Source: Clostridiales bacterium
GTDB taxonomy: Bacteria > Bacillota > Clostridia > Christensenellales > Aristaeellaceae
Reading direction: 5' to 3'
DNA length: 54,006 nt
NCBI GenBank assembly: GCA_015056015.1
Contig: SVHD01000009.1
Location: 1-54,006, forward strand
Shown here piece after piece: positions 39,230-48,480 of the stretch. The position numbers and the translations under genes are program-made. The notes beneath the pieces were generated by a model, which had not been told where the DNA came from, made no database searches, and worked only from the letters and a program-made list of their open reading frames with translations. Position 1 is the first letter of the stretch; every line of letters starts with the position of its first letter.

Positions 39230-41134
39230 TTACACGAACATATTGAAATACCTGGGATCCTCCAGATCCAGATTGGCGGCGGAGGCCAGATCACACATAT
39301 TGTAATGATATTCCCTGTCTTCCGTTTTCAGGGTGATTTTGCAGGCCGCCAGCAGCCAGTCATGCTTGACCTGAACCGCCGTGCACCGGGCATTCCTGCC
39401 CCATACCGTTTCCCCGCTGAACATTTCCTCTTCGCTGCACTGCACCCGCTTGGACCGGGCCAGCATCACCGGACCCCGGCGAATCACGCTCATGGGATGC
39501 ATGACCATCATTTCCCTCGTGACCATCTTCCCCTGATCATAGCACCAGCGCTGCACATGATATTCATCATCGGGCAGCTGTTTGAATTCCCCGGCAAAAT
39601 CCATCACTTCGGGGGTCATATCAAACCAGATCACCGCCAGGCAATCCCCTTCCGGCAGCGGATATACGGCATATTCGCCGCGGCTGGCCGGGATTTCCGC
39701 GCCATTAACCTTCATCACCGTCTTTTGGCTCCAGGCAGGAACGCGCAGATGCAGCATTTTCCCCGCCCGGGCGCCCCGGATGGTAATGGTTACCCGGCCG
39801 GTATTGGTATAGCCCTCGCTGATCCTGAAGCTGGTCTTGCCAAAGCGCGCCCGGAGGGGCAAATACAGATTGATATAGTAGCCGTTTTCATCCTCTGTAA
39901 TGGCGGATTCGGCGGCATTGACGAAGCCCCTGGGCACATTATTCAGGCAGCAATGCTGATATTTGGTGCCCACCTGGCGCTCCGCCGCATGGCGGCCCGC
40001 GCTGCGCACAAAGAAGGCGCAGTTCTTTCCATCCTCGTAAACCCCCGCCAGGAAGGCGTTAAGGAAGGCGCGTTCAAAGGCTTCCATATATCTGGCTTCC
40101 CCGGTGAGGCAGAATAATTCATGGGAAAGGCGCATCCAGTGGATCACATCGCAGATTTCGGTGCAGGCGTCGGGATAATAAGCCCCGTTTTCATAGCGCT
40201 CGCAGTAGCCCACGCTGCCCAGCACATTGGATTCATGCTTCAGCAGCGTTTCCCAGAAGCGGCGGATGGCGGTGAAATAATGCGCATCCCCGCTGAGACG
40301 GTAAAGTTCGCACAGGCCGTCAAAGCAGGAGGTCATTTCATAGGCCTTGGAAATCCAGCCATCCTTTTCGTCATACCATTCCTTCGGCGCGACGCCAGAA
40401 AGGGCGTTGGCAATCAGGTTGGGGCGCTCGTTATCCGCCCGTTCCCATTCCCGGGCGATATCCAGGCAGAATTGATAGTATTCTTCCCTGCCGGTAAGCC
40501 GGTAGAGCAGCAGCATCGGCTTCATGATGGAGCAGGAGGGCATGCCATCCATGACACCGGAATCCTTGACGCGCACCTGCAGCCGCTCAAACTGGGAAAG
40601 GATATGGCTTCCCATCCGGTCTGCAGCGTTAAGAATCAGCTGATCATCCAGCAGCATGGCGCATTCCAGCAGGGCCCAGAGGGTATATTTCTGGCCCCAG
40701 ATATTCCAGTTATAGTAAAGCCCATTGCCCACCTGCTTTTCCGCTTCCGCAGGATCCACCCGGAAAATGCAATCCTTTTCCCGGTAGGTACTCAGATAGC
40801 CGTCCCCATCCTGGTATTGCAGCACCCGATACACGGAAGCGCGGATATCCTTTTGCAGCTGTTCATCCCTTTGCATCCGGCAGACCCGGGCGGCGGAGAG
40901 CATCAGCTTTCCCCAGAATTCGCTGCGCCACATGCCATACAAAAATTCATCATCGTATTGATCGGCGAAAAATTCCTCCGCTTCCCGAAGGATCATATCA
41001 ATGGCGAATTTGCCGGTAACCCGTTCGTAAATAAATCGTTCATAGCGAATGCCGATCAGCCCATCCAGAAATACATCCCCCACGTCGGGCAGCTGCATCA
41101 CATTCCTGATTTTGTAAGCAATCTGATAATCCAT
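39230..41134 (-). CDS. Glycoside hydrolase family 127-type protein (DUF1680; beta-L-arabinofuranosidase-like)
   Basis: I chose the ATG at 41134 with AGGGAGC upstream, giving 634 residues. The first ~430 residues are a helical toroid and the last ~200 form beta domains. The cysteine-containing active-site elements of GH127 are visible: CTEICDVIHWMRL (acid and Cys) and HCCLNNVPRG (Cys pair and Asn). Known members cleave beta-L-arabinofuranosides using a zinc-bound cysteine nucleophile. There is no signal peptide, so the substrate is imported. The gene is monocistronic. Substrate preference could differ from arabinofuranosides. Confidence 0.9.
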   Translation of the reverse strand: MDYQIAYKIRNVMQLPDVGDVFLDGLIGIRYERFIYERVTGKFAIDMILREAEEFFADQYDDEFLYGMWRSEFWGKLMLSAARVCRMQRDEQLQKDIRASVYRVLQYQDGDGYLSTYREKDCIFRVDPAEAEKQVGNGLYYNWNIWGQKYTLWALLECAMLLDDQLILNAADRMGSHILSQFERLQVRVKDSGVMDGMPSCSIMKPMLLLYRLTGREEYYQFCLDIAREWERADNERPNLIANALSGVAPKEWYDEKDGWISKAYEMTSCFDGLCELYRLSGDAHYFTAIRRFWETLLKHESNVLGSVGYCERYENGAYYPDACTEICDVIHWMRLSHELFCLTGEARYMEAFERAFLNAFLAGVYEDGKNCAFFVRSAGRHAAERQVGTKYQHCCLNNVPRGFVNAAESAITEDENGYYINLYLPLRARFGKTSFRISEGYTNTGRVTITIRGARAGKMLHLRVPAWSQKTVMKVNGAEIPASRGEYAVYPLPEGDCLAVIWFDMTPEVMDFAGEFKQLPDDEYHVQRWCYDQGKMVTREMMVMHPMSVIRRGPVMLARSKRVQCSEEEMFSGETVWGRNARCTAVQVKHDWLLAACKITLKTEDREYHYNMCDLASAANLDLEDPRYFNMFV

Positions 41135-41276
41135 ATATGCTCCCTTTCCTTTTCCAGAAATCATCCCTGTTTCCAGGGAATTTGGACGAAACTTTCACTT
41201 CTTTCTGAGTTTATCATATTTTGATGCCCATAACAATGCGAAACCGCTCAATAGCCATGCCATACCATACAAATAC

Positions 41277-41303
41277 AAAAAACCGCGTTCTTTCGAAAGC
41301 GGT
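41277..41303 (-). terminator. Terminator of the small exported protein gene
   Basis: On the minus strand a CCGC/GCGG-based hairpin with TTTC/GAAA interior is followed by TTTTTT. Confidence 0.6.
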
Positions 41304-41328
41304 CTCTTTGGATTCATGGACATACGAT

Positions 41329-41826
41329 TCACGTTTGATCGATCCGGATATCTATGGCGTGAATCTGCTTATTTTTTGCGTACTGATAGCCAGATGATCT
41401 TCGCGCATAATCAAAGAAATTCTCGGTCGTATCATCGCTCCATAAAGTATCATTCAGCTTACAATTTTCGTTGTCAGGCAGAAATGCCAGGCTAACGCGC
41501 AGTTGATAATATTCGCCTTCACCATCGGGATATTGTCTCACCATATCAAAATAAAACAGTTCCTGGCCAGTATAATTATATACTCCGCATTCCAGCAATA
41601 AAAGCTCATCCCGGATGGGCGTTTGACACATTTCCTCAAACACAGCCATGATTTCATCCACCGTATTATTGACCGAAATGCGATCATTCAAGAATTTCAA
41701 CAAATCCATTCCCGTTTCCTCACGCACCACGCTGTATTCCTGGGCGGCATAGCTATTAAGATGAAACGAAAAAAGCCCCGATATTACCATCAGCAAAATA
41801 ACAGCTGCTATTTTCTTCAAAGCCAT
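41329..41826 (-). CDS. Small exported protein of unknown function
   Basis: This 165-residue protein starts with a signal peptide (residues 1-28, KKIAAVILLMVISGLFSFHLNSYA before AQEY). The mature part is acidic with two cysteines (about residues 67 and 80) that could pair. No family is recognised. The gene is bounded by a terminator downstream and by the tRNA cluster upstream. Its composition is more AT-rich than that of the glycolytic and PPDK genes. Confidence 0.7.
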   Translation of the reverse strand: MALKKIAAVILLMVISGLFSFHLNSYAAQEYSVVREETGMDLLKFLNDRISVNNTVDEIMAVFEEMCQTPIRDELLLLECGVYNYTGQELFYFDMVRQYPDGEGEYYQLRVSLAFLPDNENCKLNDTLWSDDTTENFFDYARRSSGYQYAKNKQIHAIDIRIDQT

Positions 41827-41950
41827 ACCACCTTTCGCAAATTCATTAAAGCATGAATTACATAATTTGTCAATTGATTCCCATCAAGCGCAAGCGCGTT
41901 CATTCGTGGTTTTCTGCGCCATAACGATGGTACGGCGTAAAAACAAAATG

Positions 41951-41980
41951 AAAAAAGCCAAGTCTTTCGACTTGGCTTTT
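41951..41980 (-). terminator. Terminator of the tRNA operon
   Basis: AAAAGCCAAGTC and GACTTGGCTTTT arms surround a TTTC tetraloop, immediately after the last tRNA on the minus strand, and run into a T-tract. Confidence 0.9.
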
Positions 41981-41981
41981 C

Positions 41982-42057
41982 TGGTGCGCCATCAGGGACT
42001 CGAACCCGGGACACCCTGATTAAGAGTCAGGTGCTCTACCAACTGAGCTAATGGCGC
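41982..42057 (-). tRNA. tRNA-Lys (CTT)
   Basis: 76 nt with encoded CCA. The acceptor stem is GCGCCAT/ATGGCGC and the anticodon loop CTCTTAA. The T-stem has one C-T mismatch (positions 50-64). Confidence 0.95.
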
Positions 42058-42095
42058 ATAAGGGGCTTAGCCTGTGGCATACTCCCCTTTTAAGC

Positions 42096-42169
42096 TGGAG
42101 CGGGTGATGGGAATCGAACCCACGTAGCCAGCTTGGAAGGCTGGAGCTCTGCCATTGAGCTACACCCGC
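42096..42169 (-). tRNA. tRNA-Gly (TCC)
   Basis: 74 nt with encoded CCA. The acceptor stem is GCGGGTG/CACCCGC and the anticodon loop CTTCCAA. Confidence 0.97.
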
Positions 42170-42172
42170 AAA

Positions 42173-42248
42173 TGGAGCGGTAGACGAGGCTCGGACTCGC
42201 GACCTCCACCTTGGCAAGGTGGCGCTCTACCAACTGAGCTACTACCGC
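42173..42248 (-). tRNA. tRNA-Gly (GCC)
   Basis: 76 nt with encoded CCA. The acceptor stem is GCGGTAG/CTACCGC and the anticodon loop TTGCCAA. Confidence 0.97.
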
Positions 42249-42266
42249 ATATGAATGGGGTGTTTC

Positions 42267-42350
42267 TGGTGCGGACGAAGAGACTTGAACTCTTACGCCT
42301 CTCGGCACCAGATCCTAAGTCTGGCGCGTCTGCCATTCCGCCACGCCCGC
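42267..42350 (-). tRNA. tRNA-Leu (TAG)
   Basis: 84 nt with a long variable arm and encoded CCA. The acceptor stem is GCGGGCG/CGTCCGC and the anticodon loop CTTAGGA. Confidence 0.96.
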
Positions 42351-42366
42351 GGATACCCATAAAGGG

Positions 42367-42442
42367 TGGTGACCCATCGGGGACTCGAACCCCGGACACC
42401 TTGATTAAAAGTCAAGTGCTCTACCACCTGAGCTAATGGGTC
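42367..42442 (-). tRNA. tRNA-Lys (TTT)
   Basis: 76 nt with encoded CCA. The acceptor stem is GACCCAT/ATGGGTC and the anticodon loop CTTTTAA. Confidence 0.97.
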
Positions 42443-42447
42443 AAGGT

Positions 42448-42522
42448 TGGCTGGGGTGGCAGGGATCGAACCTACGAATGAGGGAGTCAAAGTCCCTTGC
42501 CTTACCGCTTGGCTACACCCCA
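42448..42522 (-). tRNA. tRNA-Gln (TTG)
   Basis: 75 nt with encoded CCA. The acceptor stem is TGGGGTG/CACCCCA and the anticodon loop CTTTGAC. Confidence 0.97.
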
Positions 42523-42550
42523 TTGGTGTCCGCCATCCGGATGAAGAAAG

Positions 42551-42628
<78 letters not shown>

Positions 42629-42638
42629 ACGAGCGGAT

Positions 42639-42715
<77 letters not shown>

Positions 42716-42775
42716 ATTTCGCCGCGAAGCAGTGTCGAGGCGGCTGCGAGCAGCCATCCCTGCTGACAAGGACAG

Positions 42776-42804
42776 ATTTTAGCACAGATTGATCCGTCTG
42801 TCAA
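42776..42804 (-). promoter_or_regulatory. Promoter of the eight-tRNA operon
   Basis: On the minus strand a perfect TTGACA (42799-42804), 17 nt and TAAAAT (42776-42781), about 55 nt upstream of tRNA-Arg. Confidence 0.85.
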
Positions 42805-42874
42805 GCCCTTTTGGCAGGATTTTTTTCTTTTTTTGAAATTTTTTTCTTCTCATGAAACAAAGCCCTAGCCTCCA

Positions 42875-42903
42875 TTGTCATTTATGATGAAAACCATTAT
42901 AAT
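42875..42903 (+). promoter_or_regulatory. Promoter of the exported SH3b protein gene
   Basis: TTGTCA (42875-42880), 17 nt and a perfect TATAAT (42898-42903). Confidence 0.75.
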
Positions 42904-42929
42904 CAATCCATAGCAAGGAGGAAAATATC

Positions 42930-44333
42930 ATGAAGAATCGCCGCCTGATATCGCTGCTTATACTTATTATAATATGCTTATCCTTTCTTCCGCCCGCCCA
43001 GGCCGGCTATAATCCCCTGCAGGTTTCCACCTACGGCCGGGGCATCCCCGTATACACCGGCAGCCGGAAAGGCAGCCAGGCAGGGCTTCTCTACAACGGC
43101 TATCACGCCAGCCTTTCCCTCTCCCCCACCAACGGATTGCATTCCCTGAATCTTGCCGCCGGCTATGAGGTGTGGGTAGATCAGGCGGCGGCGCAAAGCA
43201 GACCGCAGCAGAGCTGCAATGCCTTTCTGGCCGAAGTAACCCGGGAAAACGCACCCCTTTATACCACGCCGGATAAAGGCCGTCTCACCGCCAAACACGC
43301 CATGGGCACCCTGGTCACCGTCTGGGGCGAATTCGGAGATTACTATTACGTACAGGATTACAGCTATTTCATTCAGGGCTTTTTCCCCAAATCCAGCCTG
43401 CGAAAAATCAAAGATCTGAGCTATGATCAGGCCCATTCTATGAATATGGGCGTGGAAGACGTGCACAAAGCCATCGTCTATACCGATGGCCTGCCCCTTT
43501 TCCGCAGTCCTTCGGCCACGGGATATGCCGATGACGCCCTGCAGCAGCATCAGCTTACCGCCCTTCAGGACGGGCAGGAAATCAGCATTCTGGCCCGCCT
43601 GGGCAACTGGGTGCAGCTGGCGGACGGAGGCTTTATCGAAGCCCGCTTTCTGGATCCCAGCGGCGATCACGGCCATCGCTATGCCCGGGTCAAAAGCGAT
43701 CGGATTCTGGATCGGCTGAATGTGCGCTCCTACCCCAGCACGGAAGCCTGGGTGGAGGCCAAATTATGCGCCGGCACCCGGGTGGAGGTCATTTCCCAGA
43801 GCGATGAATGGGCCTGCATTCATGTGACCGGGGAGGGGGGCGGCGCATCCTATTCCGGCAGCGTGAAGCTGGAATTCCTTGCTTTAAATGAAAGCGAAAG
43901 CGTGCTGGACGGCAGCATTCCCGTCCGCCTGAAGCGCGCCATTTATCACGGCAATTACGGCGATCGTTACAGCCCCAACTGGGATGGCACAGCCCTGCCC
44001 GCCGGAACGAAGCTGACCATCATCGGCGTGGAAGGCAATTACAGCAGCGCATCGGATGATACGGATTGTTTTCTGGCGCTGACGGAAGCGGGAAAACTGA
44101 TCACCATCTACGATGAAGGCGGCATTTTTGAACCTCTGGAATCCAGCGGACAATTTGCCAAAACCAATTCTTCCTTAAAAATGCGCCAGGCCCCAGGCAA
44201 GGATGCCAAAGTATTGCGCACCCTCTCCAAAGGAACCAAAGTGGAAGTGCTCCTTCGGGGCGAAGGATGGACCATGATCCGCTGCAAGGATCAGACGGGC
44301 TATGTGATGAGCCGGTACCTGAATTTCCCTTAA
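42930..44333 (+). CDS. Exported multi-SH3b-domain protein
   Basis: This 467-residue protein starts after AAGGAGG. A signal peptide occupies residues 1-25 (LPPAQA). Several bacterial SH3-like repeats follow. Clear ones are near residues 100-160 (NAPLYTTPDKGRLTAKHAMGTLVTVWGEFGDYYYVQ), 185-240 (LPLFRSPSATGY to GNWVQLADGGFIEARFL), 255-320 (LNVRSYPSTEAWVEAKLCAGTRVEVI) and the C-terminus (LKMRQAPGKDAKVLRTLSKGTKVEVL to GYVMSRYLNF). SH3b domains usually bind peptidoglycan, so it probably sits on the cell wall. No catalytic domain is recognised. It is monocistronic. Confidence 0.9.
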   Translation: MKNRRLISLLILIIICLSFLPPAQAGYNPLQVSTYGRGIPVYTGSRKGSQAGLLYNGYHASLSLSPTNGLHSLNLAAGYEVWVDQAAAQSRPQQSCNAFLAEVTRENAPLYTTPDKGRLTAKHAMGTLVTVWGEFGDYYYVQDYSYFIQGFFPKSSLRKIKDLSYDQAHSMNMGVEDVHKAIVYTDGLPLFRSPSATGYADDALQQHQLTALQDGQEISILARLGNWVQLADGGFIEARFLDPSGDHGHRYARVKSDRILDRLNVRSYPSTEAWVEAKLCAGTRVEVISQSDEWACIHVTGEGGGASYSGSVKLEFLALNESESVLDGSIPVRLKRAIYHGNYGDRYSPNWDGTALPAGTKLTIIGVEGNYSSASDDTDCFLALTEAGKLITIYDEGGIFEPLESSGQFAKTNSSLKMRQAPGKDAKVLRTLSKGTKVEVLLRGEGWTMIRCKDQTGYVMSRYLNFP

Positions 44334-44351
44334 TTTTCCTTTATCCCGGTT

Positions 44352-44386
44352 GGGCGGCAGAAAAATTCCTCTGCCGCCCGTTTTTT
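44352..44386 (+). terminator. Terminator after the SH3b gene
   Basis: GGGCGGCAG and CTGCCGCCC arms are followed by G and six Ts. Confidence 0.9.
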
Positions 44387-44420
44387 ATAAAAAAAGTCAT
44401 CTTTCCCGCCGTTTCTGCCC

Positions 44421-44449
44421 TTGCCAAGAAAGGAAAAACGTAGTATAAT
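44421..44449 (+). promoter_or_regulatory. Promoter of ppdK
   Basis: TTGCCA (44421-44426), 17 nt and a perfect TATAAT (44444-44449). Confidence 0.8.
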
Positions 44450-44523
44450 CAATCGGATGTGCGGGGTCAACGCGCATCTACCCACAAATATGTTAATCCA
44501 ATTCCGAAAGGAGAACATAGGTA

Positions 44524-47154
44524 ATGGCAAAGAAGTATGTGTACCTGTTCAAAGAAGGCGACGCCTCCATGCGTGAACTGCTGGGCGGCAAGGGCGCTAA
44601 CCTGGCTGAAATGACCAAGATCGGCCTGCCCGTTCCCCAGGGCTTCACCATCTCCACCGAAGCCTGCACCCAGTATTATGAAGACGGCCGCAAGATCAAT
44701 GATGAAATCCAGGCCGAAATCATGGAAAACATCGCCAAGATGGAAGAAATCACCGGCAAGAAGTTCGGCGATCTCGAAAATCCCCTGCTGGTTTCCGTGC
44801 GCTCCGGCGCTCGTGCCTCCATGCCCGGTATGATGGATACCATCCTGAACCTGGGTCTGAATGAAGAAGTTGTTGAAGTTATGGCCAAGAAGAGCGGCAA
44901 CCCCCGCTGGGCTTATGACTGCTATCGTCGTTTCATCCAGATGTTCTCCGACGTGGTTATGGAAGTGGGCAAGAAGTACTTCGAAAAGCTCATCGACGCC
45001 ATGAAGGAAGAAAAGGGCGTTACTCAGGACGTGGAACTGACCGCCGAAGACCTGAAGGAACTGGCCAACCAGTTCAAGGCCGAATACAAGGCTCAGCTGG
45101 GTACCGATTTCCCCTCCGATCCCAAGGTTCAGCTGTTCGAAGCCATCAAGGCCGTGTTCCGTTCCTGGGACAACCCCCGCGCCAACATCTATCGTATGGA
45201 CCATGACATCCCCTATTCCTGGGGTACTGCCGTTAACGTGCAGATGATGGCCTTCGGTAACATGGGCGACAACTGCGGCACCGGCGTTGCCTTCACCCGC
45301 AACCCCGCCACCGGCGAAAAGGGCCTGATGGGCGAATTCCTGACCAATGCCCAGGGCGAAGACGTTGTTGCCGGCGTGCGCACTCCCATGCCCATCGCCA
45401 AGATGGCCGAAGTGTTCCCCGATGTGTACAAGCAGTTCCTGAACGTTTGCGATATTCTGGAAAACCACTATCGCGATATGCAGGATATGGAATTCACCGT
45501 TGAAAACGAAAAGCTCTACATGCTGCAGACCCGTAACGGCAAGCGCACCGCCGCCGCCGCCATCAAGATCGCCTGCGATCTGATCGACGAAGGCATGATC
45601 ACCGAAGAAGAAGCGCTCATGCAGATCGACGCCAAGTCCCTCGACATGCTGCTGCATCCCACCTTCGACGCCAAGGCCCTCAAGGCTGCTCAGCCCATCG
45701 GCAAGGGTATCGCTGCTTCCCCCGGCGCTGCTGCCGGCACCATCGTTTTCACCGCTGAAGACGCCGCTGAAAAGGGCAAGGCCGGTGAAAAGGTTGTTCT
45801 GGTTCGTCTGGAAACCAGCCCCGAAGATATCGAAGGCATGAAGTATGCCCAGGGTATCCTCACCGTGCGCGGCGGCCAGACTTCTCACGCTGCCGTTGTG
45901 GCCCGCGGCATGGGTACCTGCTGCGTTTCCGGTTGCGGCGACATCAAGATGAATGAAGAAGAAAAGTATTTCACCCTGGCCGGCAAGACCTATCGCGAAG
46001 GCGATGAGCTGTCCCTGGATGGCTCCACCGGCAATATCTACGGTGAACTGATCCCCACCGTGCCCGCCGATCCCAACAGCGGTTACTTCGGCCGCATCAT
46101 GGAACTGGCTGACAAGTATAAGACCATGGGCGTTCGCACCAATGCCGACTCCCCCGCCGACGCCAAGCAGGCTGTGGCCTTTGGCGCTCAGGGCATCGGC
46201 CTGTGCCGCACCGAGCATATGTTCTTCGATCCTTCCCGTATCGGCGCTTTCCGCGAAATGATCTGCGCTGAAACCGTGGAAGAACGCGAAGCCGCTCTGG
46301 CCAAGATCGAGCCCATGCAGCAGGCTGACTTTGAAGGCCTCTTCGAAGCTCTGGAAGGCCATCCCGTGACCATCCGCTTCCTGGATCCCCCGCTGCATGA
46401 ATTCGTGCCCACCGCTGAAGAAGATATCGAAGCGCTGGCCAAGGCCCAGGGCAAGACCGTTGCTTACATCAAGCAGGTTATCAACGATCTGCATGAATTC
46501 AACCCCATGATGGGTCACCGCGGCTGCCGCCTGACCGTCACCTATCCCGAAATTGCCGCCATGCAGACCCGCGCCATCATCAAGGCTGCGCTGGCCGTGA
46601 ATGCCCGCAATGAATGGAAGGTCGTTCCCGAAATCATGATCCCCCTCGTCGGCGAACTCAAGGAATACAAGTTCGTTAAGAAGATCGTTGTGGAAACCGC
46701 TGACGCCCTGATCAAGGAAGCCGGCGCTGAACTGCACTACGAAGTGGGCACCATGATCGAAATCCCCCGCGCTGCCCTGACCGCTGACGAAATCGCCAAG
46801 GAAGCTGACTTCTTCTGCTTCGGTACCAACGACCTGACCCAGATGACCTTCGGCTTCTCCCGTGACGACGCCGGCAAGTTCCTGCCCGCCTACTATTCCA
46901 ACAAGATCTACGAATCCGATCCCTTCGCCCGTCTGGATACCACCGGCGTTGGCAAGCTGATGGATATGGCCGTTACCCTGGGTAAGGGCGCCAATGGCAA
47001 GCTGCATTGCGGCATCTGCGGCGAACACGGCGGCGATCCCTCTTCCATCGAATTCTGCAACAAGATCGGCCTGAACTACGTTTCCTGCAGCCCCTTCCGC
47101 GTACCGATCGCCCGTCTGTCCGCTGCTCAGGCTGCCATCAAGGCCAAGAAGTAA
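44524..47154 (+). CDS. ppdK: Pyruvate, phosphate dikinase
   Basis: This 876-residue protein has the normal PPDK length. The ATP-grasp N-terminal domain shows GGKGANLAEM and VRSGARASMPGMMDTILNLG. The phospho-histidine domain has GGQTSHAAVVARGMG near residue 455, with the catalytic His. The C-terminal PEP-utilising TIM barrel has GLCRTEHMFF and the catalytic Cys in CGICGEHGGDP near residue 835. It reversibly makes PEP, AMP and PPi from pyruvate, ATP and phosphate, replacing or complementing pyruvate kinase in many anaerobes. Codon choice is more even, with many GCT, GGT, CGT and GTT codons compared with neighbours, as expected of a very highly expressed gene. Confidence 0.98.
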   Translation: MAKKYVYLFKEGDASMRELLGGKGANLAEMTKIGLPVPQGFTISTEACTQYYEDGRKINDEIQAEIMENIAKMEEITGKKFGDLENPLLVSVRSGARASMPGMMDTILNLGLNEEVVEVMAKKSGNPRWAYDCYRRFIQMFSDVVMEVGKKYFEKLIDAMKEEKGVTQDVELTAEDLKELANQFKAEYKAQLGTDFPSDPKVQLFEAIKAVFRSWDNPRANIYRMDHDIPYSWGTAVNVQMMAFGNMGDNCGTGVAFTRNPATGEKGLMGEFLTNAQGEDVVAGVRTPMPIAKMAEVFPDVYKQFLNVCDILENHYRDMQDMEFTVENEKLYMLQTRNGKRTAAAAIKIACDLIDEGMITEEEALMQIDAKSLDMLLHPTFDAKALKAAQPIGKGIAASPGAAAGTIVFTAEDAAEKGKAGEKVVLVRLETSPEDIEGMKYAQGILTVRGGQTSHAAVVARGMGTCCVSGCGDIKMNEEEKYFTLAGKTYREGDELSLDGSTGNIYGELIPTVPADPNSGYFGRIMELADKYKTMGVRTNADSPADAKQAVAFGAQGIGLCRTEHMFFDPSRIGAFREMICAETVEEREAALAKIEPMQQADFEGLFEALEGHPVTIRFLDPPLHEFVPTAEEDIEALAKAQGKTVAYIKQVINDLHEFNPMMGHRGCRLTVTYPEIAAMQTRAIIKAALAVNARNEWKVVPEIMIPLVGELKEYKFVKKIVVETADALIKEAGAELHYEVGTMIEIPRAALTADEIAKEADFFCFGTNDLTQMTFGFSRDDAGKFLPAYYSNKIYESDPFARLDTTGVGKLMDMAVTLGKGANGKLHCGICGEHGGDPSSIEFCNKIGLNYVSCSPFRVPIARLSAAQAAIKAKK

Positions 47155-47157
47155 TTT

Positions 47158-47439
47158 CTAAAGTTTTTGTCGCCAGGCAATCATCTTGATCCCCCTTGGG
47201 GCAAACAGGATGATCCCCGGCCATGACAAAAAAATCAGACCTTGGAGAAGAAATTCTCCAGGGTCTTTTTTATCCGCATAGAGTTCAAACCTTGATATTA
47301 CAAGGCTTTCAGCACTTAAAATTGTAATTTCAAGTGGTAAGTCGCCCTGAAAAATCTCCTGAAAATGAGGCCATTTATCATCCACAGGACGATAACGAAA
47401 ATCGCCCCAAACGCGATAATGAGCCTTGCACAATGACAT
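47158..47439 (-). pseudogene. Possible gene fragment overlapping the ppdK terminator
   Basis: An open frame of 93 codons has a natural-looking composition (HYRVWGDFRYRPVDDKWPHFQEIF..EITILSAESLVISRFELY). However, there is no ribosome binding site, it runs through the ppdK terminator on the other strand, and no family is recognised. It may be a remnant of an unrelated gene or chance. Confidence 0.2.
47237..47271 (+). terminator. Intrinsic terminator of ppdK
   Basis: GACCTTGGAGAA and TTCTCCAGGGTC arms around GAAA are followed by six Ts. Confidence 0.85.
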
Positions 47440-47794
47440 AGAGTATTCTTAAAGCCCTGTTTGGCGGGAAAATAATTTGGAAAAGTCTCTGGCTATAGTG
47501 TCTTTTCCCCTCTAAATTTCTAGTTTCTCCCCAATTTCAAACAAATCTGGGGCAATAGCTTTGTTTTTGGGGATTTTGGGATGGAATCTTTCAGGAGTAG
47601 TAGAAAGCCAGAAAGAAGGTTTTAAATGAGAAAAAAAGATTTCAAAGGACGATGCGAAAAACGGAGGATCAGCAAATGTGACGGGAATGCGTACAGCGAA
47701 AACTACTCATGAAGCCTATGACAGTGAGGTTGCTGGATGCATCAAAAACATATTGGCATCAGCGTGGCGTGAAGGATTTGGGGGCTAGTGATCG
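47440..47794. other. AT-rich region without an intact gene
   Basis: No supported gene. A stretch at about 47690-47788 on the plus strand reads as open codons ending in TAG at 47786, 6 nt before the start of the transposase remnant. It could be the tail of a companion gene (tnsA-like position), which I cannot confirm. Confidence 0.4.
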
Positions 47795-48480
47795 ATGAAG
47801 AAGAATAAACTACTGAAATGCGAAAATAGCATCGTCAAGGTTCTTGAAATCAAAGAGGATGACGTTTTGATCATCAATTGCTTTCATAAATCCATGCAAA
47901 AATGGATAAAGCTATTAAAAATTACATCCTTATAGATTGTACAGAGCAAAAGCTTGCTTCCACCTCCGACAGAATCATTTGTAATTATGCTTCGCTGAAC
48001 AATAAGGGCAAATGCTTTGCCCATGAGCATTTCATCATGATTGCCGGGATTCTCCTCTTCGTTGGAATTGAAAAGCAGCGTTGCTCCATAATCGCCAGCA
48101 TTGTAGCGGTAAAGGGAGTAAGTAAACAAACCATCAGGAATTATTTATGGTTGTATCTTGTACATCAAGAAATATTCGTCCTTGCTCTGAGGAAGAGACA
48201 GCAAAACAGACCTTTGGCCCAGGGCGGAAAAATATGCGATGGGCACTCAATAAGTTCTTCTATACCCGACACAAGAATAGCTTGTCCACCTCATATGCGC
48301 TGATGCTAAAGAAAAAAATACTGTGATGTTGCGGATCATTTAGAGAACAATCATCCTTCCATACATCAATTCAGATATCTATCGCAAGTACAACAAACTA
48401 CAAACCCATTACATAACCGGGGAAGGTATTTTCCTTTACGGACTAATACAGGAACGGATCCACGCGCGCCAAATCTTTCA
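47795..48480 (+). pseudogene. Remnant of a large Tn7/Mu-type (TnsB-like) transposase, N-terminal part, frameshifted
   Basis: Coding similarity continues across at least four frames. ATG 47795 begins KKNKLLKCENSIVKVLEIKEDDVLIINC. A shift leads to the 47902 frame with IAGILLFVGIEKQRCSIIASIVAVKGVSKQTIRNYLWLYL, a helix-turn-helix. Another shift near 48235 gives MRWALNKFFYTRHKNSLSTSYALMLKKK. Another gives HPSIHQFRYL, continuing in a further frame as YRKYNKLQTHYITGEG. This order matches, from memory, the N-terminal half of TnsB-like DDE transposases of clostridial Tn7-like elements. The catalytic core is absent, so it is a dead fragment. Confidence 0.6.

Noticed and set aside
44467-47028. An 853-codon minus-strand frame opposite ppdK
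   Set aside because: Antisense shadow of a certain gene, with repetitive Gly/His composition and no start signals.
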